From Hyaloscypha bicolor E (Eukaryota > Ascomycota > Leotiomycetes > Helotiales > Hyaloscyphaceae), in NCBI RefSeq assembly GCF_002865645.1, contig NW_020194659.1, positions 190,688 through 254,687 of the forward strand: a stretch of DNA of 64,000 nt, written 5' to 3'. The position numbers and the translations under genes are program-made. Below are positions 21,801-34,000 of this stretch, in pieces. The notes under the pieces are model-generated. The model did no database searches and had not been told where the DNA came from. It saw only the letters and a program-made list of their open reading frames with translations. Every line of letters starts with the position of its first letter. Position 1 is the stretch's first letter.

Positions 21801-24800
21801 TAGTATCTAGCTATTAGGTTATTATAATAAAGCTTTATAACTTCTTAATATAAAGTAAAATTATTAGATATAATAATTCTTAAATAATACCTAAATAAGC
21901 CCGAATTATTTTTCTAGATTTCTTTTCCCTTAATATCTTTCTTACTAAGCTTCTATTTTATAATATTCTAATATTAAGAATTATTTCTCTAAGTTACCTA
22001 GATAATATCTAGAAGAAATTCAAATAAAGAGGCTAGTATTATAGCTCTTTTAGTAGCCATATATATCTATATACGAGAAATTAGGTATTTATAATTATCT
22101 AATTTAAAAATTCGGGAAACTAAGAAATCTTTAGTTTTATTAAGTAATATAATTATAAATATTTTTATTATCTTAGCTATAATAGTAAAGCCTTTAAGGC
22201 ATTTCCTTATATCTTACTTCTTAACTAATTCTATAGTTAAGAGATCTATAAAATAATCTATTTACTTATCTTATAATAAATATTTCTTCTTAGCTATTAT
22301 AGATATAATAAGTATTAAATAATACTTATTCTAAAAAAGAAACTTTTTAGATATTTATAAGGGCCTCTAAATTATAATTATAAAAGCTCTCTTTAGCTTA
22401 TTCTAAAAAGTCAGAAGCCAAGTTATATTAATAGGACCTTTTTTATAATTAGGTCTTTTATTAGATCTATTTACTAGGTTTGAGGTATTTTTATAATAAA
22501 TAATATTAAAATCATATATTATAAGATATATTATCTAATATATTTAATAGCTTTCTAAATACTTTATTTCTATAAAGTATTAGAGGTTATTATAGTTTAT
22601 AATAACCTTAATTATAAATCTGAACTTTTTAAGGTAATAATATTAATATTTAAAGACTTTAATAATTATAAATAGCTTTCTATTATAGGTACTATAGTTA
22701 TATTTAGCTCCGGAAAGTTTCCGAAACTAGAATATTACTAGATACTAGTATTTTTTCGGGTTATTACTAGGATTAACTTATTATAAAATAGTATTAGTAA
22801 TTACGAATTTTAATATATTAGTTTTAATATAAATCTTCTTAGAAAAGTCAAAATAAACTAGGATAGGTATTATAATAAAAGCTTTTAGCCGCTTTATTTA
22901 TTTATATAAAGAAACCAGATTTCCGGCTCTTTTCTATTTCTTTTAAGAGATTTATTAAATCTATAATTACCTAAAAGTAATAGTAAATAAACCTATAATA
23001 GAAATTAGTAAATCTAAAAAATATTTAGATATTATAGAATAATTCTGGTTCTAGCTATTTAATAATACTATAAACCTATTTAGGATTTATATAAATATTT
23101 TTTATTCTAATAAGGAAGTCCAAGAATTTAATTTCTTTAATATTAAACTCGTATTTACTAAGTTTATAAAACAGGTTATTTTTATATAGCCTAGTAAATA
23201 TTTAGTAAATGTAATTATAGTATTTATCTTTATTTCGGGAATAAATAAGAATATTATTTAAATAAATAATTACGAAATAATCTAAAAGTCCTATAAATAT
23301 AGTATTAATATATATTTAAAATATAGCTAGTATATTAGCTAGCCTAAAAGATATTATAAGATATTTAAAATAGCTATAATAAGTCCTAAAAGCCATTTTC
23401 TATTTATATTCTTTATATATTCTTATTTAATAATATATATTCTTAAGATTTAGCTTTATAAAGATCTTGGCTTCTTAAAACTAATTAAGAGTCTTATTAA
23501 TAAGAGAAAGTAAATACTAATTCTTAATTATAATTTAATTAAGTTTATAATAATTAATATAAAGATATAATTCTCTATTTTTCTTAGAAATAAAAAGAAT
23601 AAGTGCCTCTATTAGGCTTTTACTAGGCTTTATCTAATATTTATAAAGTATATCCTATAAATATAGATATAATATTTCTAGTTAGGTCTTTAATAGATTA
23701 TATAAAGGCCTATATAAGACTATATTATCTATATTAATAAAATATTTAATATTATTAAGATTAGGAAGTTCTAAAGCTTTATTAAGATTAAAATCCTCTA
23801 AGAAATCTTTATATTTATTATTCCGGAAATAAATAAGTATTTCTAAGATCTCTTTCCGGAAAATATTAATTTATTATATTAAAAATTCCTGTTTAGTATT
23901 ACTAGAACTATATAATAAAATAAAAACCTAGTAACTATTATAAATATATAAAGCCTATTATCTAGAATAATTATATTTGCCTTTAGTTAAAAATAAGACT
24001 TGAGGTACTAGCTTAGGATATTAGTTAAGCTCTTTACTAAATTCTTTTAGTATTAGGATCTTAATATTATTAGGCTATATAAATATATATATCTATTATT
24101 TCTTAATATAATTTATATATTATATAAGAATTACTTTATAAAATTCTATATTAAAAACAAGGCTATAAGAGCTAATATTCTTATACTTATAGAACTAGAG
24201 CTTAAAAGAATATATTTTACTATAATTATTTATAATAAATATCTCAAGATTATAAGCTTAATAGACCTTAAATCTATTTCTATAAAAAGTTATAAATTCT
24301 TGGTTATATTTAGCTAAGATAATAAAGCCCCGGCTTTAAGCCCAATTATTATTAAGAAAGTTATAGTCTAACCTAATATTATTAAGTTTATTATATATTT
24401 CTAAGGCACCTATTTCTGGCTATATTAATCTTACTTAAATAGTTATATAAAGTAATATATCTTTTTTATTATAGCTAAAATTATTAATATTTAAGATTTG
24501 GCCTTCTTTTTTTCCTATTTCTTAGGAGAATTTTCTTTAAAATACTTTTCTATAGTAATAGTATTAACCTGCTTCTATAAATGCCTTAACTCTTTTATAG
24601 TTTTGGCTTTATTAGAGTTTTACCAAGTCTATTTAGTATACTTAAAATACTTTATATTTCCTAAAAAATATTCTTTTTATTTATAAGTCTAATAAACTAT
24701 ATCTAAAGTAGAACTAGTACTTTTTTAAGGCTTTAAAGAAGCCAAAGTATTACCTCAGGATTTCTTATATAATTTTCGGAACTTATTTTTCCTTTTTTAA

Positions 24801-25998
24801 TAGCCTTATAAATCAGAATTTACTAAGTTAGAGTTCTTAGAAATAGAATTATTCTTACTAGACTTTCCTATCTTTACTTTCCTTAATTTGGGATAAGTAA
24901 TATATTCTACTTTCTAAGCTTTCTTAAGTTATTCGGAAATAGATATTATCTTATTTCCTAAGAAAATAGATATAAGTATCTAATAAGTCTTATAGTTAGA
25001 TAAAGTAATATTAAAAGTCCGGATCCGGTCTCTTTTAGGATATAAGTTCTAGTTAACTTCGAGACTAATTATTTAAGTATATAACTCGGTAATTATTTTA
25101 CTATCTTTCTAATAAAGATCTCGGTACTTTTTAAAGATATCTTATTAATAGGTTTAAGGTACTTAGAGTATATTAGCTAAATAGGCCTTAAATTACTTTT
25201 AATAAACCTTATATAATAATAGGCTTTGCTTTATTATAGTTTCTTAAGTATTATAAGATTCGTTCCTAAAAGTACTTATAATAAAATTAACTTTAGAAAA
25301 GTATTTATTATAAGTCTAAGATTAGGTTCTAAAGATTACTTCCTAGAAAGATATAAATATTCTTTATTTCTTAAGGAACTTTCTATAATATAAGTCAGGC
25401 ATCCGGACCTTAAAAAGCTTCTCTTAGTCTAAATATATCTTTAGGATATTATATAGTAGCTTCTAATAAATAGTATTAAGATTACTCTCAAAGCTTATTA
25501 TATTAGGAAAAGAAGTAGGTTCTAATTCTATTTCAGGAAGTTCCCTAATAGGAATTACTAAGGAAAATAGAATAAACTTATAAATAGAATTTCTATAAAA
25601 TATAGTAAACCGCAAGGTATCCCTGAGGGTACTCTTATATTACTCTAACTATAGAATATATTAGTTAATTATATCTACTAATTCTTGCTTTTATTAAAGC
25701 ACTTTGACTTTAGTATATAAGCTCTATTCTATAGCTTGGGCGGTAGTAACTTGGGTATTAATCTCGGTATCTTAATTATTACCGGGATTATTTCTGTTAT
25801 TATTACTGGCTCTCGGAGGCTCCTGAGGGGCCCCGTTAAAAGTATTAGACGAGCCTTTGCTATTACCCGTATTAGGGTTAATCTGGTTAACTTCCTCTAT
25901 AGAAATAGCTCCGGCAAGAGATTATATATTTCGCAGATTTCAAGATATAATTACTTATTAAACTATCTCCTTTGAGGGTTAAGAGATTAGCTTATAAG

Positions 25999-26290
25999 GT
26001 GTTTATTAGTAGGCAATAAGATAATAGAATAAATTAGTGAGTTATGAAACCACAGTATTAAATTCAGTATAGAACTAATCTCTGTCCCTCCTATAAGGTC
26101 CAAGGAAGCCCCCTCTAAATAGGAGGCCCTAATAACATATAAATAATTAGTGATTTATAAGCCTAATACTTATAATATAAACAGTGGTTGGTTGTGAAGT
26201 CGAAGGGCCTCCGATCTCCCTGATCGACACCCGCGACATCCGAGGTTCGTCACATGCCCTTAAGTCACGTGCGACCCTGCACACATCACA
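25999..26290 (-). repeat. 5' LTR of gypsy family A, distal half little mutated
   Basis: It starts (on +) TGTTTATTAG and ends ACACATCACA. The proximal half is AT-mutated like the interior. From about 26180 outward it keeps GC-rich sequence (CCCGCGACATCCGAGGTTCG, CACGTGCGACCC). A 66-codon + strand open frame here is spurious. Confidence 0.88.
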
Positions 26291-26794
26291 ACAAACCAGA
26301 AAACGGTGCATTAGTCATTTGAGCATGTCCAACCGTGATGGTGCCAATCGTCCGGGCGATCCCCAGATGAAAGGGCCGCCTTGATTCAGGGGGTCCGGTT
26401 TGACTCCTCTATGCCATTCTAATTATAAGAATCGAGCAGGGACCCCAATCAGAATCCAATTAAGTCGACAAATTTGGCACTAGCGACGGTCTCAAGATTA
26501 CTTTCACAAGTTATCGTCAAATATATTAATCGAACCAATACTAAAAGAAGAAAACTGGATGTCGTAAAGCGACTGTTGCCTTGAAGTTTCTTGCTTTGGC
26601 TATCAGAGCCTATATATATCGTAACGGAAAGAGGAAAGCCAGGCTGCTGTAATGAAAATGGGTAAGGAGTGGCGCAATAGCCAGCATTTGAACAACCTTG
26701 CCAAATGTCTCACACAACCATCCTAAGACTGAACAGACCTCAAAAATGTCCCCCCAATGAGTGATAAAAGTCCAACATCCTACTTAATTTGCTA
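26291..26794. other. Intergenic between the gypsy element and a membrane-protein gene
   Basis: Composition returns to normal immediately after the LTR. There is no gene here. The last 150 bp would hold the 3' UTR of the - strand gene that follows. Confidence 0.6.
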
Positions 26795-28506
26795 CTAAAC
26801 TTCCGCCTCTGTTTCGATGAGTTGAGCTCCTCCGATCTTAGAATACCCATGTTGGGTGGTTTCCTCGTGGGGATTATTGCCATTGCTCCCGATTTCCCTC
26901 TCGGGAAGGGCTCCTCTCTCAGTGTCAATCTGAGGATTGGAATGGTTGGATTTGGTGAGCTCGTATGGCTTCGCGAAACGAACTCTTGAATGTGCCTCGA
27001 TCCCGACTGCACAGGAGCGTCGTTAGCAATCAAATTAAGGATTTGCCATAATTCTAATAAGAGATACTGATACATACTAGGAATTTAGTGGGGTAAAGGA
27101 GCGGAATATGGAAGACGGCAGAAGGGATGAACTTACAGCAGGCGCTATAGATATACTTCAATAGAACAGGTGCCCATATTGTTACAGCAACGATCTGACC
27201 AAGCGTCCAGTTGCTTGTATCAATAGCCCCGAATTTGTTGAGGTAGTAAAGATTGGCAAGATACGAATATATGGCAAACAAATAAAGGATAGAGATTGCT
27301 ACGATCCAAAGGACGTTCAGATATGTAACGAGTTTCGAACCTTCGAGACGAGAAAGCTGAGGTAGCATTCCTTTTACAAAACGAGAGAGCCGAGGTAAAG
27401 TCAATAAGAGTTGGGATAGAATTACCGAGAAGACCACAAGAGGGAAAATATAAGTCCAGCTCAAGACCTTCTGGTCGAAGTATTGGCTGATAGTGCTCTT
27501 GTACCAGACCTCATCGCAGAACACAATTGGCGGAGGGTAGCCACCACAACTATCAATAGACGCCGTATCGTAAAAGCCCGCAAGACTAGACGGAGTATAG
27601 CCGTTGTCCTCATTCTTGGTCGAAATAATAACTGTGGCTGATGACGTTGCCAAGGTGATTCCGGACAGGACAAGGATATACCAAGAAATCATACCAATAT
27701 TATTGAGTGTGAATAAGACAAGGCTGATTGGTAATAATCCCCCGGTGCCAATAATTTGTCCAAGGTAGTTATCCATATCTAGTTGAGCTTCGTCCTTAGG
27801 TCCATAGAACTTAGCCTGATTTCCAAAGGAAATTAATACGGCAATCTGAGTAGCCAGCATAAAGAAACACTGCGCTTCTTGGAATTCGACGAGCATGGAC
27901 TTTAAAACAGCGGCTTGGTCAGAATGACATTTGGTAGAGCGTTTTTCATGCCGCGTATCCCCAGCTCTCGACCATTTTCGATAGATAGAGGTGAACCAGG
28001 ATCCTTTAAGGGAGAGGATAATCCAGGCTACGAGGGCCATGAGAATTTGCATTATGTAAGATATAACGACCTAAACATGGTGAATTAGACTGTGTGCACG
28101 TCCTCTACGGACCTGTTATGAGAAGAGAGCTCACTCCAATTCCACCAATGTCCGCATTTACGCTTGCACTGACTTTGTTGCATAGGGTGTGCCATATATC
28201 ATCATCTCTGCAGATGCTAGTAGAGATGCCGGTGTAGTTGCAACCACCGAGTTCTTGGTCCTCGTGTTGACAGTAATCCTGCATGCATGTGTCGAAAAGA
28301 TGGACCAATGGGCTGGCTGCACTTTCGTTGCAGGGACCACCAGTGTTGAAGGCATTTCCATATGCTGCCAGGTTGAAACATTGGGATATCGCATCGTCGG
28401 ATGAAAAAAATTGCTTCGGCTGCAAGCATTCGGCGAGACAAGCAGTGGTCGAGTTGTAAGCTGTGTAGGCTGTGCCGAGATAGCATTGAGTAGGCGGGTT
28501 GCTCAT
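26795..28506 (-). CDS. Predicted 7-TM membrane protein with a ten-cysteine N-terminal region
   Basis: Three exons give 505 aa: 28506-28135, 28070-27137 and 27006-26795. Intron 1 (64 nt) has a GTGAGC donor, a CTAAT branch and a TTTAG acceptor. Intron 2 (130 nt) has a GTAAGT donor, a GCTAAC branch and a TGTGCAG acceptor, and the phases match. Residues 1-124 contain ten Cys and N-glycosylation sites (NST, NES, NYT), as in an extracellular module. About seven hydrophobic segments follow, including VVISYIMQILMALVAWIIL, ISWYILVLSGITLA and VLWIVAISILYLFAIYSYL, then a hydrophilic tail ending TEAEV. The start has a good CACCATGA context, but no signal peptide precedes the Cys region. An extra 5' exon upstream (28510-28810) is possible. 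The topology resembles fungal receptor-like 7-TM proteins, but I recognise no family. Confidence 0.75.
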
Positions 28507-29624
28507 GGTGAAAGAACTCTGTCATCAATCCTTCCTGGTAGAGCCGCAAATCGAGCCAAGACTTGTGTTCAAATAGAGACGCATCACAAAGCGGAAATGT
28601 TAAATCTCCTGACAATATCCTTGTATGCTCTGCAGGCCTTACTTCCTCACCGAGTCCCGGCATTCCTGTTGGGCAATCGCGCCGAAGGGGATTGTACTGT
28701 GAATGGTCCAATACTTGCCTTATCTCGGTTTTGTCAGCAGCCACGATGGTGGAGGTGGTGGTGGAGGGATTTGCGATAGGACCAGAATTGCCAGCCTTCC
28801 ACGCCGTCACTGCCGCCTAAAAACAAGCAGCGAATGCCGACCGGACCTCCCCATCCATGACACGTGGACAGCATGCAATATTCTCAGTCAGTCCATGTCA
28901 AGATTTCAGCGTCTTCAGCTGCGGCTGAGCAACGCCATCAACGCACGACGGACGCACCGCACTCGATAACCAGAGTCAAAGTCATTCGCCCGGTCCGAGG
29001 CCGCGAAAGTGGAACCAGGCGTGGGCTGCCTAGGAGAGCTGTGGAGTGATACACGTACTAACCGCTTTTTGATGTATTTATCTTTTGGAGGTGGCCACCG
29101 GAGAGCCTCATTGTCTTTAAAGGCGCTCTACTAGGCTAAGCTGAGCTGAGCTGAGCTGAGCTGAATCGAGTGGAGTTGAGCTAAATTGAATTGAATTGAA
29201 TTGAATTGAGATAAGGCACGCTTCCCTTCCCTTAATAGTTCCCTTTTAAAGGTGCTTAAAAACATAGATTTATAAGGAAATATACCTTACTTGAGCAAAA
29301 AACTTCTACCATCTTTGCATAGAGGGCTTAGGAACTCTTACTCTCTCCACCGAGGTCTATTTTTAGCTTATATACACAGACTATATCTCTAGGAATTAGG
29401 GGCGAGGACAAACTGTTGTAGGGATAAGCCGTGGAGGAGATTATGTGTCTAAAGGATACGTGTACCGCTTTACAAAGAAGTAATTACTCTTGATCTGCTC
29501 GCCTAATCGCGGCTTCTCTCTCCTCTTAGCAAAGGATTAACGCCCAAGTTATTCCTCAAATTCTACTGATGCAATTCCTATTTTTAACTACCGCCAATAC
29601 TCATACGATGAGTTCCAGGCCTGC
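28507..29624. other. Intergenic region with a pentanucleotide array
   Basis: It separates the 5' end of the 7-TM gene from the 3' end of the aminotransferase gene. Short frames on both strands at 28510-29050 look like chance, though one on - could hold an upstream exon of the 7-TM gene. No RNA gene is visible. Confidence 0.5.
29134..29211. repeat. Pentanucleotide microsatellite, (GAGCT)n passing into (GAATT)n
   Basis: About five GCTGA units are followed by a mixed stretch and about five ATTGA units. The two halves differ by one G-to-A and one C-to-T per unit. Confidence 0.85.
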
Positions 29625-31313
29625 TCATTGAAACTCTCCTATTTCCCCCTTGGTCCCATTCTCTCCCAATCCCTCCCCTTTCATCTCAGGGGGCATACCA
29701 TCCCTCACATTCCTCACCACTCTCGCCAACCTCTCAATACCATCTTCCAAATCTGCCTCCTCTTCCCAAGAAAAGCACAACCTGATAGAATTCTGAAACT
29801 TGATACTCGGATCATTCTCAACCTCGAAAATATATCCCGGAGCCACAATCAGATTCTCCTCCACCTTGGCTCTATCCGCCACGACCTTAGCGCTGACATC
29901 CCTGGGCAATTCCAGCCAAAGAAAATAGCCCCCAAAGATATCTTTCCCATCAGCAGTGACTTCCCCCTGCTTGATTTCTAGCGGCACCAGGTGTTGCCGG
30001 ATAGCTCGTGTCATAATCCCATACCTTTTCTCATAAGCAGGGTTTAGTACCTCCTTTATATGCCTCTCCAACTCACCACTCCTCAGTAACTCGGCCATCA
30101 TCGTAGCAACAAGCTGACTCGGCGCTCCCCCGGATCTCGAGGATCCACACTGCGACAACCCATATATCAATTTTGGAGTAGCTTCCGCCCAGCCGGTTCT
30201 CACACCGGGGCCAACGATCTTGGAGAACGAGCCGTTGGACATGGCGTTGCCGAAGCTGTCGGGTCCTGGCACTGGTTCCAGTGTTCGATCGACATCAACC
30301 AGGCGAGGTATTATTGCTTTCGATAGTGATGTCGTCGAAGAAGCGGAAGAGGTAGGCCATTGAAGAAAATCGTAGACATCATCTGTGATGATCAAGGCAT
30401 CGTATTTTCGAGCAAGCTGAACGAGGTTCTGCCGACAGAAGGGAGACATCGTCTTCCCTGATGGATTTGAGAATGTGGGAACGCAGTAAATGATATTCCG
30501 GTAGATTTTTGACCATGGTCTTGGTTGTTTGAGGGGCTGGTTCATGTTAGCAACCTCTCAAAACACCCCCAAAGGATAATAAAAGAAACCATGAAAGCTG
30601 CCAGCCTTTGCTCTGCATTTTCCCAGCTGCAGACCATATCCGTCACGTGGATTTTTACAGTATCTCCTCCAACCTCTCATCAAGAACCGAAAAAGAAACA
30701 ATCCCCTCACCTTCTTCTCCCCTTCCTCCCCACTTTGCCTCAACCCTCTCTCCAACGCCCCCAAATCCACGCCTTCGCTCCCCTCCCCAACAGCCCTAAT
30801 CTCCAACCCGCTATCCCCAAAAATCCGACACGCAAGAAAGTAACAAGGAGCAACCATCCACACCCTCGTCTTCACCGGATCACTGAAAACCTGCAGCACA
30901 CAAGCCAGACTCTGCGACGCGCCGCCTGTGATGCATATCCTGTCCGCATTCCTCTCCTCTTCTCCCACAAACGTGTTCCATCCCTCAGGATACGGGATCG
31001 TTGGCGGACGTCGAGGGGTAGAGACGTAAAAGCGCGTCATCCAGCGAGAGATCTCTTCTCTGAGCGGCTGATACCCTGAATCTGGGCCATAGAGCAGGCC
31101 AGGGATGGAGATGTCTGGGTTCGAGAGCGCTGTAGTTGATGCAGCGGAGATGAGGGGTGTGGGGAGAAGGGAGGGGTTTGGCCAGCCTCTCAGTAAGTTA
31201 ATCTGCTTTTTTGATGACATTGCTACGATTCTAGAATGGAAACTGGAGGAGAAGGAGAAAGAGAAACTCTTGATTTGGAGGAGTGAGGATATTCGTGATC
31301 TGGAGGCAAACAT
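29625..31313 (-). CDS. PLP-dependent class I/II aminotransferase
   Basis: There are two exons (31313-30711 and 30554-29625) with a 156-nt intron (GTGAGG donor, GAG-AG acceptor, phase 0), giving 510 aa. Conserved features appear in order: the YGPDSGYQPLREEI substrate-side motif, the ITGGASQSLACVL helix, APCYFLACRIF, PTFSNPSGKTM, the PLP-ring Asp in LIITDDVYDF (about 259-260), the Schiff-base Lys in NGSFSKIVGPGVRTGW (about K313), and a C-terminal small domain with FGGYFLWLELP. It belongs to the fungal aminotransferase group that includes yeast YER152C, and the exact amino donor is not predictable. Three in-frame Met codons are possible starts. I use 31313 because the 31 residues before the third Met are Arg/Ser-rich like a mitochondrial presequence. 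The 31406 start lies only 34 bp from a transposon, and 31220 gives 479 aa. Confidence 0.88.
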
Positions 31314-31440
31314 TGAAGTTGGAAGAAAGCGGGAAGGAGCGGGTTTAATTGGCGGAGAGAAGTTTTTGTGCTGATCAGTTCGGTCAGGTGCCGAGATCGA
31401 CAACAATTCGATGCTGTGCGTACCGTTTCTTTATTATCTA

Positions 31441-33500
31441 CGAAGATTGCGGCATAAAGTGACGGGATTACAGGGCATAATTATATGCAGTCCACTAAAT
31501 AGCCCTGTAAGGTCTTACTTGCCCCCTGAAGGGTATTTCGCTTAATTAATGAATGTTCCAGGGGGCTAAATCAGCTGACCAAATTGGTAATAAATGAAGA
31601 TATACTCTAGCTATAAACTACTACTTTCTCCTGTCCCTTTTTTCGTCCTTCCTTATACTCATTTCCACCTTCTAATCTAATTATCTCCTTCACGTGATGT
31701 GGAATTGCCTCAATCCACTCTTGAATTTTCGCTTGCGGAATACCCTCCCAACATTTCTCCCACCTTGCTCTGAGCTTCTTACCATTACTAGTAGGCCCTC
31801 GCTTTGTGGTTTCCCTCTTCATATGGTACCATAAACGCTCAATAGCATTCAAGTCAGGTGAGTTGCTTGGCCATAGCATTTTCATAATCTTCCAGAGATT
31901 GTAAACCTCCTGTTAATAATGAGATTTGTGAGCTGGAGCATTGTCCTCCTGAACGATCGTTTTGGGACGGTTCTTTTGGCATTCCTTTGCGAAGGGTAAG
32001 AGCTTTGCGATCAAGATCTCCTTTTGGTAGCGATACCAATTGATTCCTCCACGTCCATTCTTCACCACAAAAGCTCCAGTTTCCTCATTGTATTTCCATA
32101 CTTTTCTTACTCCACCAGGCTTTCTTCCGTATGCTTTTGTCCATTCCCTTAGCCACTTCCTTTGCTATTTCTCCCATTTTTGTTTATTTGCCTTCTCAAT
32201 TAAGGAGTTCCTTGTATCCAAATCGGCCTTTCTGTCTTTTTTTTGCTGTGCTGTTTCCTTTTCCCATATATGGCATGGCCCCCTTTTATCATACGAGAAA
32301 CATCCCCAAAACATAAACTCAGAGAAGCCCTTCCAGCGTCTTCTGATACAATGCTTGTTATATGCTTCCCCTGGAAGCCTCCATACCCTTCTTTTTCCTC
32401 TTGTACCCCCTAATTGAACCGCTGTCTCGTCTGAAAAAATCACGTTTTTCCAGTCTTCAAGTTCCCAATTCTCGTATGCCAAACACCAATCTAGCCGCTC
32501 CTTTTTACTGAATCCATTCAAGCCAGGCTTTACTGTCAGTTTGCACTGAGAATAGCCAGCTGCAGTAAGGACTTTCCAAACTGTCCGTACAGCTACCTCG
32601 TGACCCCTCTTTCTGACTTCCTTTGCAATTGTAGCACAAGAAAAGCCTCGTATGGTCGAATTTTGAAGTACAACTTGCAAGACACACTTGATTGCAGTGG
32701 GTGAGATTACTGGCCGGCCAGATCGGGGTTAATTGAGAACATGACACACTTCCAAGGGCATATCCTCGTTCTCTCTCCATCCACGTTGCCTAGCAAGGCT
32801 TGCAAGCTCATAAACACGGGTTCTGGACACTCCTGTAGCTTTCTTGATATCGCCTGCAGATCTCCTTTGCTCAAGCATATAAATAGCCTTGATTCTCGCA
32901 CCAGTTGAGTACTCTTTACGTGTGATCTCAGGTATAATAAAGGCTGTAGAAGTACTAGGAGGAGGACGAAGCGGGAGCGTAAAACTTGGTGCAATTGAGT
33001 CATCGTCTTCATCTTCTGAATCTGAAGGTAAGTTATACCAAGCATCCTCTTCATCTTCTGTAGCTTCGCTACATTCTGATTCGTCAGAATCAGGAGGGGA
33101 GGAAAGCTCTGATTGGCCATCTGATAAGTCTGGAAAGTCAAATAAACCACCAAAAGTAGCCATAAGTACTAGCTTTTACATAGGAAGTGAGAGTAAAGAA
33201 GAGAGTGAGTGGTGGGGAGCCCTGGGGGGGTGAGAAGGGGGGGTAAAGCTTACTTTACCCCGCTACCGATTGCGGACGCAGGCCTAAAAACACAGGGGCT
33301 AAGGGCCTATAGAAAGCCTGTGGCTTAATGTAGCCTCCTAATCGGGCTACATATGGTTTCAGTGGGCTTCAGGGGCCTTACGCCTCTGATTCAGACTAAT
33401 TATAGGGCTTACAGGGCTCGGTGAGACACTACAGGCTCTATTAGTGGCCCTATATTTATGCATGCACCTGTAATCCCGTCACTTTATGCCGCAATCTTCG
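31441..33500 (-). mobile_element. 2,060-bp Tc1/mariner DNA transposon with 34-bp perfect TIRs
   Basis: Both ends carry the same 34-bp inverted repeat beginning CGAAGATTGCGGCATAAAGT, identical at left (31441-31474) and right (33467-33500). TA flanks both sides (31439-31440 and 33501-33502). It contains one transposase frame on the - strand. It sits directly upstream of the aminotransferase gene, which reads in the same direction, so that gene's former promoter now lies beyond 33500. Confidence 0.95.
31607..33163 (-). pseudogene. Tc1/mariner transposase, DD34E, killed by three nonsense changes
   Basis: One continuous frame of 518 codons starts at 33163. It has an acidic Ser-rich N-terminus, a helix-turn-helix (AGDIKKATGVSRTRVYELA), a second HTH-like segment (FSCATIAKEVRKRGHEVAVRTVW), then the DDE catalytic core: first Asp in VIFSDETAV, second Asp in QEDNAPAH, and Glu in SPDLNAIERLW. 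The second Asp and Glu are separated by 34 residues, counting one stop, hence DD34E. The only breaks are three in-frame stops, after CHVLN (about 32729), after KQKWEK (about 32165) and after HKSHY (about 31910). Each fits CAA or CAG turning into TAA or TAG. There are no frameshifts. The transposase would have cut and rejoined DNA at TA sites. Confidence 0.93.
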
Positions 33501-33502
33501 TA

Positions 33503-34000
33503 CATTTCAGGGATCACGTCCACAGGCAAATGGATTCAGAGATGGTTTTTGAAGTCTTTATTCGGTAGCTACTGCGCTGTATTCTCTCTCGATCTCCGCC
33601 ATCTGGGCCTCAAAGCGTACAGCCATCACGCAAAATCTGCAATGAATTACCAGATCTCAACTCTGCTGAATCCTTTGAAGGATGTGCAGCTTGCGATCCA
33701 GAATATCAATCCGTACGTTTTGTTTAGTCCTCGTCTGCTATGCACTAATAGTGCGCTCCTGTCAACTATGCAAGCCTCGAATAATTGAAGCATTGCTATG
33801 ACACCGCGCAGTGCAAGCTGCTTGAAAATGCAGCAGCTGCCGACGAGATAAACACCGCTCATGAGGTTCAGTTACAAGTGTAGTGTGAAAAGTGGGGTGC
33901 ATGAGAAAGGAAAATGATCCATTACACGAGAAGGTCGATATCGCCTCCTCGAATAGAAAGGGCCGTGCCTTTCATATATCTTCCGCCAATGCGTGTCGAA
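33503..34000. other. Intergenic, displaced former upstream region of the aminotransferase gene
   Basis: It contains short chance frames only. The left half would have been the aminotransferase promoter before the Tc1 insertion. The right half is the 3' flank of the RGG-protein gene. Confidence 0.5.

Larger units (their letters stand above)
18528..26290 (-). mobile_element. Full-length Ty3/gypsy retrotransposon (family A), RIP-silenced
   Basis: Two LTRs of 291 and 292 bp bound a 7.2-kb interior. On the - strand, reverse transcriptase is visible as EAKIFIKLNLKN (about 23446-23480) and as the catalytic box FVIIYLNNILIYSR (about 23235-23280), where both catalytic Asp codons of the usual LDD now read Asn through G-to-A changes. 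A purine tract next to the left LTR serves as the polypurine tract. The interior has no long ORF, and small AT-rich open frames are chance. The LTR differences are essentially all transitions. Boundaries are TG..CA, but flanking 5-bp duplications are not clear, so the ends carry a few bases of uncertainty. Confidence 0.87.

Noticed and set aside
24498..24686. 62-codon hydrophobic open frame in the gypsy element (also 19551-19763)
   Set aside because: Phe/Tyr/Ile-rich chance frames in AT-saturated DNA, opposite to the strand of the element's genes.
26184..26384. 66-codon + strand frame crossing the gypsy LTR end
   Set aside because: It spans the LTR boundary into flanking DNA, antisense to the element; no family.
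28217..28810. 197-codon - strand frame overlapping exon 1 of the 7-TM gene
   Set aside because: Its second half is a shifted reading of the Cys-rich exon. Its first part might hold an upstream exon but no clean splice pair joins them.
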